Source: Piliocolobus tephrosceles (lineage: Eukaryota > Chordata > Mammalia > Primates > Cercopithecidae). From it: a stretch of 64,000 nt of DNA. Both the position numbers and the translations under genes were made by a program. The stretch spans positions 53,774,991 to 53,838,990 of the forward strand of contig NC_045443.1 in the NCBI RefSeq assembly GCF_002776525.5. The letters are read 5' to 3'. The notes below the pieces were generated by a model. The model had not been told where the DNA came from. It saw only the letters and a program-made list of their open reading frames with translations, and searched no databases. Of the stretch, positions 1-12,528 are shown in pieces. Numbering within the stretch: the first letter of the stretch is position 1; each line of letters begins with the position of its first letter.

Positions 1-103
1 AGGCAGGAGAGGATAAAAGCCAAAGGAAAGAGAGAAGGCAAAGGAAGAGGGAAGGAGATGAAAGTAAGTCTAAGGGAAGAGCTTTTAAACTTGATTCTGG
101 TGC

Positions 104-213
104 TTGCACTCTCTCTCTCTAGCTCTGTGTGTATCTGTGTGTATACAAACAAAGAATATACATACACACACACACATATATATGTGTATATATATATATG
201 TATACATACACAC
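104..213. repeat. CT/CA/TA simple sequence
   Basis: CTCTCT run, then interrupted (TG)n, (CA)n and (TA)n tracts. The first 100 bases are A/G-rich with no recognisable gene. Confidence 0.8.
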
Positions 214-503
214 ATTTTGTTTTGAGACACAGCCTCCGTTGCTCAGCCTGGAGTGTAGTGATGTGATTGTGGCTCACTGCAGCCTTGACCTCCCCAGGCT
301 CAGGTGATCCTCCCACCTCAGTCTCCCAATAGCTGATACTACAGGTGTGCACTACCACTCCCAGCTAATTTAAAAAAGTATTTTGTAGAGATGGGGTTTT
401 GCCATGTTGCTCGGGCTAGTCTCAAACTCCTAGGTTCAAGTGATCCATCCATCTTGGCCTCCCAAAGTGCTGGGATTACAGGCTTGAGCCACCATGCCTG
501 CCC
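214..503 (-). mobile_element. Alu (old), full-length
   Basis: T-rich head TTTTGTTTTGAGACACAG and end GAGCCACCATGCCTGCC; diverged from the young consensus. Confidence 0.9.
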
Positions 504-705
504 GCTCAATATATATTTGTTGAATGAATGAATTAGGTGCCAGATCTGTGACAGAAATATTTTTTACAGCAGAGGACCTCAGATCACTTAAGCTTTCTGT
601 CTGCAGGTTTGTTAGGTACTACAACATGGAAATTAAGATCTAACTCCCATGTAGTATCTAACTTGTGAAATCTTGTTGTGCTTCCATCTCTATAGACGTG
701 TCCTT

Positions 706-1078
706 CTTCTGGAGGTTGCAGGGAGCTGAGATCATGACACTGCACTTCAGCCTGGGCAATAGATCCAAACCTTGTCTCAATTAAAACAACAATAATCATA
801 AATTAAAAAAAAGAATGTCCCCTTTCAAGCACAGGATGATCTTTTCTGCATGTGTTCCCAGCTCAATGCAACCTCTGCCTATCACATTCAAGTGATTCTT
901 CTGCTCAGCCTGGGATTATAGGCATGTGCCACCACGCCCGGCTAATTTTTTGTATTTTTAGTAGAGACGGGGTTTTGCCATGTTGGTGAGGCTAGTCTCA
1001 AACTCCTGACCTCAGGTGATCCGCCCACGTCAGCCTCCCAAAATGCTGGGATTACAGTGTGAGCCACAGTGCCTGGCC
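706..1078. mobile_element. Two partial Alus, plus 706-805 and minus 857-1078
   Basis: The first is a 3' end fragment (TGCACTTCAGCCTGGGCAAT). The second lacks its T-rich head and ends GAGCCACAGTGCCTGGCC. The 504-705 interval shows nothing recognisable. Confidence 0.85.
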
Positions 1079-1402
1079 ATCTGTGTGTGTTCTTAATGTC
1101 ATTGTCTCCGGCCTTTTCCAGGAGTATGAATTTGCAGTTTATTCCCTTAATCTTTCCATTTTTGTCTACAAATGTGCTTAGGTGTTCCATTCTAAAAAGC
1201 AAGACAAAACAGATCTTTCCTCAGGCCTCCTTTTTATGCTGTGGTCTGTTAAACTTTTTCCACATTTCTAAGATTACTCCACGAACTATTCTCACTAAAG
1301 GTACTTCTTTGCTATTCATTCATTGGTTCACACTCCCCCAAGCTACTAAAATGGATACACTGCAAGCCACTCAATTGTCAAATTCAAATGTCCTTTTTTT
1401 CA

Positions 1403-2169
1403 GGCCGAGCACAGTGGCCCATGCCTATAATCCTGTTATTTTGGGTGGGCAGATTGCCTGAGCCCAGGAGTTCACGATCAGCCTGGGCAACGTGGTGAAA
1501 ACCTGTCTCTACCAAAAAAAAAAAAAAAAAAAAAACCCCAAATTAGCCATGTGGCCTGGCACAGTGGCTCACGCTTGTAATCTCAGCACTTTGGGAGGCC
1601 AAGGTGGGCAGATCACCTAAGGTCAGGAGTTTGAGACCAGCCTGACCAACATGGTGTATGTCTCTACTAAAAATACAAAAATTATCTGGGTGTGGTGGCG
1701 GGCCCCTGTAGTCCCAGCTACTCAGAAGGCTGAGACAGGAGAATTGCTTGAACCTGGGAGGCAGAGGTTGTAGTGAGCCGAGATCATGTCACTGCACTCC
1801 AGCACTCCAGCCTGGGCAACACAGTGAGACTCTGTTTCAAAAAAAAAAAAATTAGCTGGGTGTGGTGGCTTGTGTCTGTAATCCCAGCTACTTGGGAGGC
1901 TGAGGATCAGAGACTCGCTTGAAACTGGGAGGTGGAGATTGCAGTGAGCTGAGATCACATCACTGCACTCCAGCCTGGGCAACACAGTGAGACTCCATTT
2001 CATACACACACACACACAAAAACAATTAGCCATGTGTGGTGTAGTCCTAGCTACTTAGGAGGCTGAGGTGGGTGGATCACTTGAGCCCAGGAGGTCAAGG
2101 TGGAAATGAGCTGAGATCACGCCATGTACTCCAGCTTGGGTGACAGAGACACTCTGTCAGGAAAAAAAA
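1403..2169 (+). mobile_element. Plus-strand Alu array (left monomer, full Alu, two right-arm pieces)
   Basis: Pieces at about 1403-1542 (FLAM-like), 1552-1851 (full), 1852-2020 (right arm ending in a CA run) and 2024-2169 (right arm). Each ends in an A-rich tract. Confidence 0.85.
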
Positions 2170-2194
2170 AGGCCTTTTTTTTTCAGTCTCTGTT

Positions 2195-2789
2195 CTTTTT
2201 TTTTTTTTGAGACAGAGTTTCGCTCTTGTTGCCCAGGCTGGAGTGCAATGGCTTACTGCGTCCTCCGCCTCCTGGGTTCTGGGTTCAAGCAATTCTTCTG
2301 TCTCAGTCTCCTGTGTAGATGGGATTACAGGTGTGTGCCACCATGCTGAGCTAATTGTTGTACTTTTTTTTTTTTTTTTGAGATGGACTCTCACTCTCAC
2401 CTAGGCTGGAGTGCAGTGGCGCGATCTCGTCTCACTGCAAGCTCCGCCTCCCGGGTGCACACCATTCTCCTGCCTCAGCCTCCCGAGTAGCTGTGACTAC
2501 AGGTGCCCGCTGCCACGCCCAGCTAATTTTTTGTATTTTTGGTAGAGGCGGGGTTTCACCGTGTTAGCCAGGATGGTCTCGATCTCCTGACCTCGTGATC
2601 CACCTGTCTCGGCCTCCCAAAGTGCTGGGATTACAGGCGTGAGCCACCGCGCCCGGCAATTGTATTTTTAGTAGAGATGAGGTTTCACCATGTTGGCCAG
2701 GCTGGTCTTGGACTCCTGACCTCAAGTGATCCACCCACCTCGGCCTCCCAAAGTGCTGGGATTACAGGCATGAGCCACTACGCCCGACC
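2195..2789 (-). mobile_element. Alu interrupted by a younger Alu
   Basis: Outer element 2195-2365 plus 2658-2789; inner full Alu 2366-2657. The outer text breaks at its A-rich linker (AATTGT on both sides) and resumes after the inner element's CGCGCCCGGC end. Confidence 0.85.
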
Positions 2790-2809
2790 TGTTCTTGATC
2801 TCTTTGAAG

Positions 2810-3440
2810 TGTTACCACAGAGGGGTTCCTATTCATACCCCAAGAGGGAGTTGTTGGGCCTCAAGCAAGAAAGAATTCAGACACCTCCGTATAGTAAAGT
2901 GAAAACAAGTTTATTAGGAAAGTAAAGAAATAAAAGAATGGCTATTCCATAGCCAGAGCAGCCCCGAGGGCTACTGGTTGACTACTTTTATGATTATTTA
3001 TTGATTACATGCTAAACAAGGGGTGGATTATTTATGAGCTTTCTGGGAAAGGCATGATAATTCCCGGAACTGACGGCTCCTCCCCTTTTTAGACTTGTTG
3101 GACAATTTCCTGACTTTGCCATGATATCTGTAAACCTTCATGGTGCTAGTGGGAGTGTCTTTTGGTGTGCTAATGAATTATAAGCATATAATGAGCAGTG
3201 AGGATGACGAGGGGTTGCTTTTCGTCGCCATCTTGGTTTTGGTGGTCTTTGGCCGGCTTCTTTACCACATGCTGGTTTTATCAGCAAAGTCTTTGTGACC
3301 TGTACCTTGGGCCGACCTCCTATTTCATCCTGTGACGTAGAATGCCTGATATCCTGGTAATGCAGCCCAGGAGGTCTCAGCCTCATTTTACCCTGCTCTA
3401 ATTCAAGATGGAGTTGCTCTGGTTCAAAGGCCTCTGACCT
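2810..3440 (-). mobile_element. ERV1-type solitary LTR
   Basis: About 630 bp with no internal retroviral region on either side. The minus strand begins near TCAGAGGCC (3440), includes AATAAA at 2915-2910, and ends near GGTAACA (2810). The family is recognisable as a common primate LTR but I do not assign a name with confidence. Confidence 0.7.
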
Positions 3441-3521
3441 AAGTGTTTGACATTGTTGACCAGTCATTCCTTTTTCTTAAAAAGGCTGTCTTCTGTTTCT
3501 TTTTTTGTTATTTATTTATTT

Positions 3522-4757
3522 TTTGAGACAGGGTCTCACTCTGTCACCCAGGATGGAGTGCAGTGGTGCCATCCCGGCTCACTGCAACCTCCACCTCACA
3601 GATTCAAGCAATTCTCCCGCCTCAACCTACCAAGTAGCTGGGAGTACAGGTGCGCACCACCACACCTGGCTATTTTTGCGTTTTTAGTAGAGACAGGGTT
3701 TCATCATGTTGGCCAGGTTGGTCTCAAACTCCTGGCCTAAGGTGATCCACCTGCCTCGGCCTCCCAAAGTGCTGGGATTACAGAGGTGAGCCACCGCACC
3801 TGGCCTTATTTATTTTATCTTTTTGAGATAGGGTTTCACTCTGTCACCCAGGCTGGAGTGCAGTGGCACGATTTCTGCTCACCGTAGCCTTGACCTCTGG
3901 GCTTGAGTGATCCTCCTACCCAGCCTCCCAAGCAGCTGGGACTACAGGTGGGTGCCATCACACCTGGCTAGTTTATTTATTTATTTTTTGAAAAGGAGTT
4001 TAGCTCTTGTTGCCCAGGCTGGAGTTCAATGGCTGATCTCGGCTCACGGCAGCCTCCACCTCCCGGGTTCAAGTGATTCTCCTGCCTCAGCCTCCTGAGT
4101 AGCTGGGATTACAGGGGTGCGCCCCAACACCTGGTGAATCAAGGTCACAAATGCCTCCCCTTTTTTTTTTTTGAGACTGAGTCTCGCTCTGTCACCCAGG
4201 GTGGAGTGCAGTGGTGCCATCTCATCTCACTGCAAGCTCCGCCTCCCGGGTTCACACCATTCTCCTGCCTCAGTCTCCAGAGTAGGCTGGGACTACAGGT
4301 GCCTACCACTGCCCCCAGCTAATTTTTTGTATTTGTAATAGAGACAGGGTTTCACCGTGTTAGCCAGGATAGTCTCGATCTCCTGACCTCGTGGCCTCCC
4401 AAAGTGCTGGGATTACAGGTGTGAGCCACCGCGCCCGGCCTTTTTTTTTTTTTTTTTTTGAGATGGAGTTTTGCTTTGTCGCCCAGGCGGGTGTGCAATG
4501 ACATGATCTCAGCAAACCGCAACTTCTGCCTCCTGGCTTCAAGCGATTCTCTTGCCTCAGCCTTCAGAGTAGCTGAGATTACAGGTGCCTGACACCAGAC
4601 TCGGCTAATTTTAATGTTTTTAGTAGAGACGAGGATTCACATAAGGGGATTCACTAAAGAGCTTGGCCAGGCTGGTCTCAAGCTCCTGACCTCAGGTAAT
4701 CTGCCCGCCTCAGCCTCCAAAAGTGCTGCTATTACAGGCGTGAGCCACCGCGCCGGC
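3522..4757 (-). mobile_element. Array of five minus-strand Alu pieces
   Basis: About 3522-3804, 3818-3970 (partial), 3986-4136 (partial), 4159-4440 and 4441-4757. Each starts with a T run and GAGAC/GAGAT text and the full ones end at GCCCGGCC or close variants. The next 290 bases (4758-5046) hold nothing I recognise. Confidence 0.88.
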
Positions 4758-5046
4758 CCCAAGTGACTCTCATGGGCTGGAGACACAGGCTATTATGAAT
4801 TGCTAACCACAGTCTCTTAGTCTCCCTTTTAAATAACAAAAGAGGAAATTTCTTCACTTCCTGACACAACTCTCCATCATACAAGAGCAGTTAGGGATTT
4901 TCATCCTTAATTTATGTCCTTTGGGAGTTGCTGATTTCTTAGAATCATTAAATGCATGTAGGCAGTGTCTGCTTCTTTAAGCCAGATTTATACCAAATGA
5001 AAAGGCAGAGAAAGATCTAATTTAATGAAGATTTCTTTTTCTTTTT

Positions 5047-5332
5047 CTTTTTTTTTGAGACGGAGTTTCACTCTTGTCACCCAGGCTGGAGTGTAATTGG
5101 TGGTCTCTGGTCATTGCAATCTCTGCCTCTTGGGTTGAAGCAATTCTCCAGCCTCAGCCTCCCAAGTAGTTGAGATTACAGGTGCCCATGCCCGGCTAAT
5201 ATTTGTATTTTTAGTACAGACAGGGTTTCACCATGTTGGGCAGGCTGGTCTCGAACCCCTGACCTCAGGTAATCCACCCTCCTTGGCATCCCAAAGTACT
5301 GGGATTGTAGGCGTGAGCAACCATGCCTGGTC
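5047..5332 (-). mobile_element. Alu
   Basis: T run then GAGACGGAGTTTCAC; ends CATGCCTGGTC. Confidence 0.9.
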
Positions 5333-5484
5333 TTAATGAAGATTTCGAAGAACTAGATCAACAAATCAGTGGGACTGTAAAGGCAACTCTTGGGACACAG
5401 GTCAGGAAACTTTGTGCTTAATTCAGAGATCAAAAATCCAGCAATCTCACTTCTGGGTGTTAGAATTGTGGAAAATAAAATTTA

Positions 5485-5770
5485 GGCTGGGCGCGGTGGC
5501 TCATGCCTGTCATCCCAGCACTTTGGGAGGCTGAGGTGGGTGGATCACAAGGTCAAGAGATCAAGACCATCCTGGCCAACATGGTGAAACCCCATCTCTA
5601 CTAAAAATACAAAAGTTAGCCAGGTGTGGTGGCGTGTGCCTGTGGTCCCAGCTACTCAGGAGGCTGAGACAGGAGAATTGCTTGAACCCAAGAGGCGGAG
5701 GTTGTGGTGAGCTGAGACTGGGCCATTGAACTCCAGGCTTGGCAACAAGGGCGAAACTCTGTCTCAAAAA
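5485..5770 (+). mobile_element. Alu with GATA microsatellite tail
   Basis: Starts GGCTGGGCGCGGTGGCTCA. The A-tail has turned into a (GATA)n tract. Confidence 0.92.

Positions 5771-5809
<39 letters not shown>
5771..5809 (+). repeat. (GATA)n microsatellite
   Basis: About nine uninterrupted tetranucleotide units directly after the A-tail of the preceding Alu; likely length-polymorphic. Confidence 0.92.
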
Positions 5810-5810
<1 letters not shown>

Positions 5811-5892
5811 AAAATAACATTTTAAGCCCCCGAACTGACTGAATGGATCCCCATTTGTCCAAAAGGACCCCTAAACTCCTGAAAAATTAGTT

Positions 5893-7041
5893 CAGGTGGG
5901 CCGATCAGGTGTTTCAGACCAGCCTGGCCAACATGGTGAAACCCTGTTTCTACTAAAAATACAATAATCAGCTGGGCATGGTAGTGCACACCTGTAATCC
6001 CAGCTACTCAGGAGGTTGAGGCAGGAGAATCTCTTGAACCTGGGAGACCAAGGTTGCCGTGAGCTGAAATCGAACCACTGTACTTTAGCCTGGGCAACAG
6101 AGTGAGACTCTTTCAAAAAAAAAAAAAAAAAAGGACAAAAGAGACTAGCAAAATTCCAACCTGATGCTAGTATAACATCACATGAGAGATAAAAAAGGAA
6201 ATAAAAATATTTTACCTCAAATACATTTCTTTGCTATATTTTGAAATGGTGGGCATATTGGCTCTTGCCTGTAATCCCAGTACTGGGAGGCATAGGCAGG
6301 AGTATTGCTTAAAGTCAGGATTTAGAGACCAGCCTGAGCAACAAAGGCAGACTCTGTCTCTGAAAAATAATTAAATTAAATATAAATAAATAGGCCGGGT
6401 GCAGTGGCTTACACACGTAATCCCACAACTTTGGGAGGCCGAGGTGGGCAGATCACGAGGTCAGGAGATTGAGACCATCCTTGCTAACACGGCGAAACTC
6501 TGTCTCTACTAAAAATACAAAAACCACCACAACTAAAAAAATAAAAACAATTAGCCAGGTGTGGTGGCGGGCGCCTGTAGTCCCAGCAAGTCGGGAGGCG
6601 CCTGTAGTCCCAGCAAGTCGGGAGGCTGGGGCAGGAAAATGGCGTGAACCCAGGAGGCAGAGCTTGCAGTAAGCCAAGATTGCACCAGTGCACTCCAGCC
6701 TGGGTGACAGAGTGAGACTCTGTCTGAAAAAACAAAAATCAATAAGGCTTGGCGTGGTGGCTCACGCCTGTAATCCCAGCACTTTGGGATGCCGAGGTGG
6801 GCAGATCACAAGGTCAGGAGTTCGAGACCAGCCTGACTAACATGGTGAAACCCCGTCTCTACTAAAAATACAAAAATTAGCTGGGTGTGGTGGTGTGCAC
6901 CTGTAATCCCAGCTACTCAGGCTGAGGCAGAAGAATCGCTGAACCCAGGAAGCGGAGGTTCAGTGAGCTGAGATTGCGCCACTGTACTCCAGCCTGGGCT
7001 ACAGAGAGAGACTTCCTCTCTAAATAAATACATAAATAAAG
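5893..7041 (+). mobile_element. Plus-strand Alu array
   Basis: Pieces at 5893-6133 (5' truncated), 6247-6392 (left-monomer-like), 6393-6741 (full, with an internal 27-bp tandem duplication at 6571-6624) and 6745-7041 (full). Confidence 0.88.
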
Positions 7042-7171
7042 GCCCGCCATGCCATCTTTTGTGGGGGAAAATTTGCATCTGTGAGTAATCTGTACTAACA
7101 TAACTAGATCTTTCTCCTACCAGTTCCACCCAATCCTGAAGAGATTAACTGAGAGTCTAGCATTATTATTA

Positions 7172-8150
7172 TTTTTTTTGAGATGGAGTCTCGCTCTGTT
7201 GCCCAGGCTGGAGTGCAGTGTCAGGATCTCAGCTCACTGCAACCTCTGCCTCCCCGGTTCGAGCAATTCTTCTGCCTCAGCCTCCCTAGTAGCCAGGACT
7301 ACAGGAGCATGCCACCGCTAATTTTTTTTTTTTGAGGAGTCTCACTTTGTTGCCCAGGTTGGAGTGCAGTGGCACAATCTCAACTTACCGCAACCTCTGC
7401 CTCCCGGGTTCAAGTGATTCTTCTGCCTCAGCCTCTGGAGTAGCTGGGACTACAGACATGCACCACCAAGCCCTGTTAATTTTTTTTTGTGTGTGTATTT
7501 TTAGTAGAGGTGAGTGGGTTTTCACCATATTGGCTGGGCTGGTCTCAAACTCCTGACCTCGTGATCTGCCCGCCTCAGCCTCCCAAAGTGGTGGGATTAT
7601 AGGCATAAGCCACCGCGCCTGACCTTTTTTTTTTGAGATGGAGTTTTGCTTTTGTTGTCCAGGCTGGAGTGCAACAGTGGGATCTCGGCTCACCGCAACC
7701 TCCACCTCCTGGGTTCAAGCACAGTTTAAGCAATTCTCCTACCTCAGCTTTTGGAGTAGCTGGGATTACAGGCATGCACCACCATGCCTGGCCAATTTTT
7801 ATTTTTATTTTTTGTATTTTTAGTAGAGACGGAGTTTCTCCCTGTTGGTCAGGCTGGTCTCGAACTCCTGATCTCAGGTGATCCGCCCGCCTCAGCCTCC
7901 CAAAGTGCTGAGATTACAGGCGTGAGCCACCGCACCTGGCCTGTTTGTCTGTTTTTTGAGATGGAGGTCCCGCTCTGTCACCCAGGCTGTTGTGCAATGG
8001 TGTGAGCTCAGCTCACTGCAACCTCCACCTCCCGGGTTCAAGAGATTCTCCCCCATCAGCCTCCTGAGTAGCTGAGATTACAGGCACCTACCATCATGCC
8101 CGGCTAATTGTATTTTTGTAGAGAAGGTGTTTCACCATGTTGGTCAGGCT
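7172..8150 (-). mobile_element. Minus-strand Alu array
   Basis: Pieces at 7172-7325 (partial), 7326-7623, 7624-7941 and 7951-8150 (truncated where the LTR fragment starts). Confidence 0.88.
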
Positions 8151-8246
8151 GGTGGGAGTGTAGCAGTGAGGACAACCAGAAGTCACTCTGGTGGCCACCT
8201 GGGTTTTGGTGGGATTTAGCTGGCTTCTTTACTGCAACCTGTTTCT
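8151..8246 (-). mobile_element. LTR fragment, same family as 2810-3440
   Basis: Contains GGGAGTGTAGCAGTGAGGAC and TTTGGTGGGATTTAGCTGGC, close to text at about 3150-3265. A second scrap (AAACACCTCTGACA, 8567-8580) follows the intervening Alu and matches the LTR terminus. Confidence 0.65.
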
Positions 8247-9229
8247 TTTGTTTGTTTTTCGAGATGGAGTCTCACTCTGTCTCCCAGGCTGGAGTGCAGT
8301 GGAGTGATCTTGGCTTATTGCAACCTAGGCCTTCTGGATACCAGCGATTCTCCTGCCTCAGCCTCCAGAGTAGCTAGGATTACAGGCGTGCGCTACCACA
8401 ACTGGCTAATGTTTGTATTTTTAGTAGAGACAGGGTTTTGCCATGTTGGCCAGGCTGTTCTCTAACTCTTGACTTCAGGTGATCCACTCGCCTAGACCTC
8501 CCAAAGTGCTGGTGTTACAGGCATGAACCAATTACAAGCATGAACCAACGCGCCTGGCCTGGTTTAAACACCTCTGACATTTACCCCATCCCTTTTATAA
8601 GAGAACCCTTAACCTTTTTTTTTTTTTTTTTTTTGAGATGCTGAGTCTCACTCTGTCACCCAGGTTGGAGTGGAGTGCAGTGGTGCAATCTCCGCTCACT
8701 GCAACCTCCACCTCCTGGGCTGAAGCAGTTCTCCTGCCTCAGCCTCCTGAGTAGCTGGGATTACAGGTGGCCCTGACCATGCCTAGCTAATTTTTTTGTA
8801 TTTTTAGTAGAGACGGGCTTTCACTATGTTGGCCAGGCTGGTCTTGAACTCCTGACTTTGTGATCCACCCACCTTGGCCTCCCAAAGTGCTGGAATTACA
8901 GGCGTGAGCCACTGGGACTGGCCTTTAAAAACTTTTTTTTATTTTTGAAGCAGAGTCTTGCTCTGTTGCCCAGGCTGGAGTCCAGTGGCATGATCTTGGC
9001 TCACTCCAACCTCTGCCTCCTGGGTTCAAGTTATTCTCCTGCCTCAGCCTCCTGAGTAGCTGGGATTACAGGCATGAGCCACTATACCCGGCTCATTTTT
9101 ATATTTTTAGTAGAAACGGGGATTCTCTGTGTTGGCCAGGCTGATCTCAAACTCCTGACCTCAGGTGATCTGCCCACCTCGGCTTTCCAAAATGCTGGGA
9201 TTGCAGGCATGAGCCACTGCGCCCAGCCT
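8247..9229 (-). mobile_element. Three consecutive minus-strand Alus
   Basis: About 8247-8560, 8612-8924 and 8932-9229, each with T-rich head and GCCTGGCC/GACTGGCC/GCCCAGCC end. Confidence 0.88.
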
Positions 9230-9429
9230 TCTGTAACTTCTTCAGGATGAATAGGGGCGATGATATTCCTGCTTAACTATTAGAATCTCTCGTGTTCAGG
9301 GTAGATAGGAGCTCAGTTAGAAAGCATTGGTATGGTGAGGGCCATTTATACATCTTGAGTTCTGACCAAAGGTGATATCTGGAAGATTAGTAAGTATTCA
9401 TTTAAGAAAACATTCAGGGGTCAGGCATC

Positions 9430-9513
9430 CAGGCTTGGTGAGCTGAGATTGTGCCACTGCACTCCAGCCTGAGTGACAGAGGGAGATTCCATCTTAAAAA
9501 AAAAAAAAAAAAA
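9430..9513 (+). mobile_element. Alu 3' fragment
   Basis: GAGCTGAGATTGTGCCACTG followed by an A run. The preceding 200 bases are unassigned. Confidence 0.8.
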
Positions 9514-11310
9514 AGGAATCATACACTATTTGCCCTTTTGTGGATGGCTCATTTCATTTGGCATAATGTCAACAATTTATGTTTCAGCATGTGACAGAAT
9601 TTCTTTCCTTTTTAAGGCTGAATAATATATATATTTATATATAAAATAATATTTTATACACACACATACACACACATTTTTTTTTTTTGAGATGGAGTTT
9701 TGGAGTTTTGCTCTTGTTGTCCAGGCTGGAGTGCAATGGCATGATCTTGGCTCACTGCAACCTTAGCCTCCTGGGATCAAAGGACTCTCCTGCCTTAGCC
9801 TTCGAAGTAGCTGGGGTTAGGGGCATGGGCAACCACACCTGGCTAATTTTGTGTTTTTTTGAGACAGAGTCTGGCTCTGTCACCCAGGCTGGAGTGCAGT
9901 GGCGCCGTGTCAGCTTACTGCAACCTCCACCTCCCAGGATGAAGTGATTCTCGTGCCTCAGCCACCTGGCTAATTTTGTTTTATATTTTTATAGAGACAG
10001 GATTTCACCATGTTGGCCAGGCTGGTCTTGAACTCCTGACCTCAGATGATCTGCCTGCCTCGGGCTGCCAAAATGTTGGGATTACAGGCGTTAGCCATCA
10101 TGCCCAGTCTTATATATATTTTTTGACACAGAATCTCACTTTGTCACCCAGGGTGGAGTGTAGTGGTGTGATCATGGCTCACTACAACCTCTGCCTCCCA
10201 GGATCAAGGGATCCTCCCACCTCCACCTCTCTAGTAGCTGGGATGTCCCACTATGCCCGGCTAATTTTGTGTGTGTGTGTGTGTGTGTGTTGAGACGGAG
10301 TTTTAGTCTTATTGTCCAGGCTGGAGTGCAATGGCATGATCTTGGCGCACTGCAACCTCTGCCTTCTGGGTTCAAGTGATTCTCCTGCCTCAGCCTCCCA
10401 AGTAGCGGGATTATAGGCGTCCACAACCATGTCCGGCTCATTTTTGTATTTTTAGTAGTGACCAGGGTTTCACCGTGTTGGCCAGGCTGGTCTTGAACTC
10501 CTGACCTCAGGTGATCCACCCGCCTCGGTCTCCCAAAGGGCTGGGATTCGCCATTTTGCCTAGGCTAGTCTCAAAAGTCCTGAGCTCAAACGATCCTTTA
10601 TACTCCCTGGCCAAGCGATCCTGGCTTCCCAAAGTGCTGGGATTACAGGCATGAGCCACTGCGCCCAGCCAAATAATATTCTCCTGTTGCCAATTACCAC
10701 ATCTTATTTAAGCATTCATCTGTTGATGGACACTTGGGTTTCTGCTGCCTTTGTCTATTGTGAATAATGCTGCTATGAGTATGGTTGTAACACTGAGTCC
10801 CTGATTGTAATTTTTTTTTTTTTTGAGGCGGAGTCTCGCTCTGTCCCCCGGACTGAAGTGCAGTGGCCGGATCTCAGCTCACTGCAAGCTCCACCTCCCG
10901 GGTTTACGCCATTCTCCTGCCTCAGCCTCCCGAGTAGCTGGGACTACAGGTGCCCGCCACCTCGCCCGGCTAGTTTTTTTTTTGTATTTTTAGTAGAGAC
11001 GGGGTTTCACCATATTAGCCAGGATGGTCTCGATGTCCTGACCTCGTGATCCGCCCGTCTCAGCTTCCCAAAGTGCTGGGATTACAGGCTTGAGCCACTG
11101 CATCCGGCCCCTGATTGTAATTCTTTTGGATTTAAAACCAGAAGTGGAATTGCGGGATCATATATGGTAATTCTATTTTTAATTATTTGAGGATCTGCCA
11201 TACTATTCCATAGTGGCTGCACCATTTAACATTCCCACCAACAGTGCACAAGTTCTTCACATTTCTTCACATCCTTGCTAACACTTTTTTTTGATAGCCT
11301 AATGGGTTGA
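9514..11310 (-). mobile_element. Antisense L1 3' end split by Alus
   Basis: L1-like text at about 9514-9625, 10676-10810 and 11109-11310 (for example CTATTGTGAATAATGCTGCT and TTCCCACCAACAGTGCACAA), typical of an L1 ORF2/3' end read backwards. Between the blocks are minus-strand Alu pieces: 9678-9850, 9851-10111, 10120-10267, 10290-10671 and 10811-11108. The last is flanked by a 10-bp target duplication CTGATTGTAA. Confidence 0.8.
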
Positions 11311-11317
11311 GGTGATT

Positions 11318-12116
11318 TTTTTTTTTTATTTTTTTATTTTATTTATTTATTTATTTATTTATTTTTTGAGACGGAGTCTCGCTCTGTCTCCCGGGCTGGA
11401 GTGCAATGGCCGGATCTCAGCTCACTGCAAGCTCCGCCTCCCGGGTTTACGCCATTCACCTGCCTCAGCCTCCCGAGTAGCTGGGACTACAGGCGCCCGC
11501 CACCTCGCCCGGCTAGTTTTTTGCATTCTTTAGTAGAGACGGGGTTTCACCGTGTTAGCCAGGATGGTCTCGATCTCCTGACCTCGTGAAACGCCCATCT
11601 CGGCCTCCCAAAGTGCTGGGATTACAGGCTTGAGCCACCGCGCCCGGCCTTATTTTTTTTTTTTTGAGGCACATTTTCGCTCTTGTTGCCCAGGCTGGAG
11701 TGCAATGGCGCGATGTCGGCTTATGGCAACCTCCGCCTCCCAGGTTCAAGCGATTCTCCTGGCACAGCCTCCCTGGTAGCTGGGATCATAGGCATGTGCC
11801 ACCACACCCAGCTAATTTTTTTTTTTTTTGAGACAGAGTCTTGCTCTGTCGCCCAGGCTGGAGTGCAGTGGGGTGATCTCGGCTCACTGCAAGCTCCGCC
11901 TCCCGGGTTCACGCCATTCTCCTGCCTCAGCCTCCCAAGTAGCTGGGACTATAGACTCATACCACCATGCCCAGCTAATTTTCTTTTGTATTTTTAGTAG
12001 AGATGGGGTTTCACTGTGTGTTAGCCAGGATGGTCTGGATCTCCTGACCTTGTGATCCGCCTGCCTCGGCCTCCCAAGGTGGTGGGATTACAGGCGTGAG
12101 CCACCGCACCCGGCTG
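11318..12116 (-). mobile_element. AluY(R)-like element plus further Alu pieces
   Basis: 11318-11649 is a young Alu (CACCTCGCCCGGCTAG); 11651-11813 is a partial older Alu; 11814-12116 is full length. Confidence 0.88.
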
Positions 12117-12528
12117 GCCTCATTTTTTAAGGAGACCAAAAGACTGAATTCTATAAAAATGCCTTAACTTTTTTAGTTCTAAAGCCCAGTTTTAGATGTT
12201 AGCCACATTTATTCCCATTTTAACATCTTCCTTCTAGGTGTATTTTCACATATTCATCTTAGGATTCTTGCCTCTACATTTACTTGTAACTTTCCCATTT
12301 CTAAATTGTAGCCCTTTGATTTCTTTCAAACCATTCTCTGACAACTCAAACTCAGTTTATTTTTCTTGGAATTCCTACATAGCTATCTGTAAACTAACTG
12401 TTATGTTTTAGTTAGCCTGGGACAGTCCTAGTTTTCATTTATTATCCTAATATATAATTATGGCTATCCCAATCAGAAGCTACTTTGTAGATTAAAATGT
12501 CTGTAGAGAATTTGCTTAAGAGCAGAAA
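12117..12528. other. Unassigned intergenic sequence
   Basis: About 410 bases of AT-rich sequence with no repeat or coding signal that I can name. Confidence 0.5.

Noticed and set aside
2095..2400. Short open frames with SVAQAGVQW- or NPGGGGCSEP-like text throughout the window
   Set aside because: These are translations of Alu repeats in either strand, not genes.
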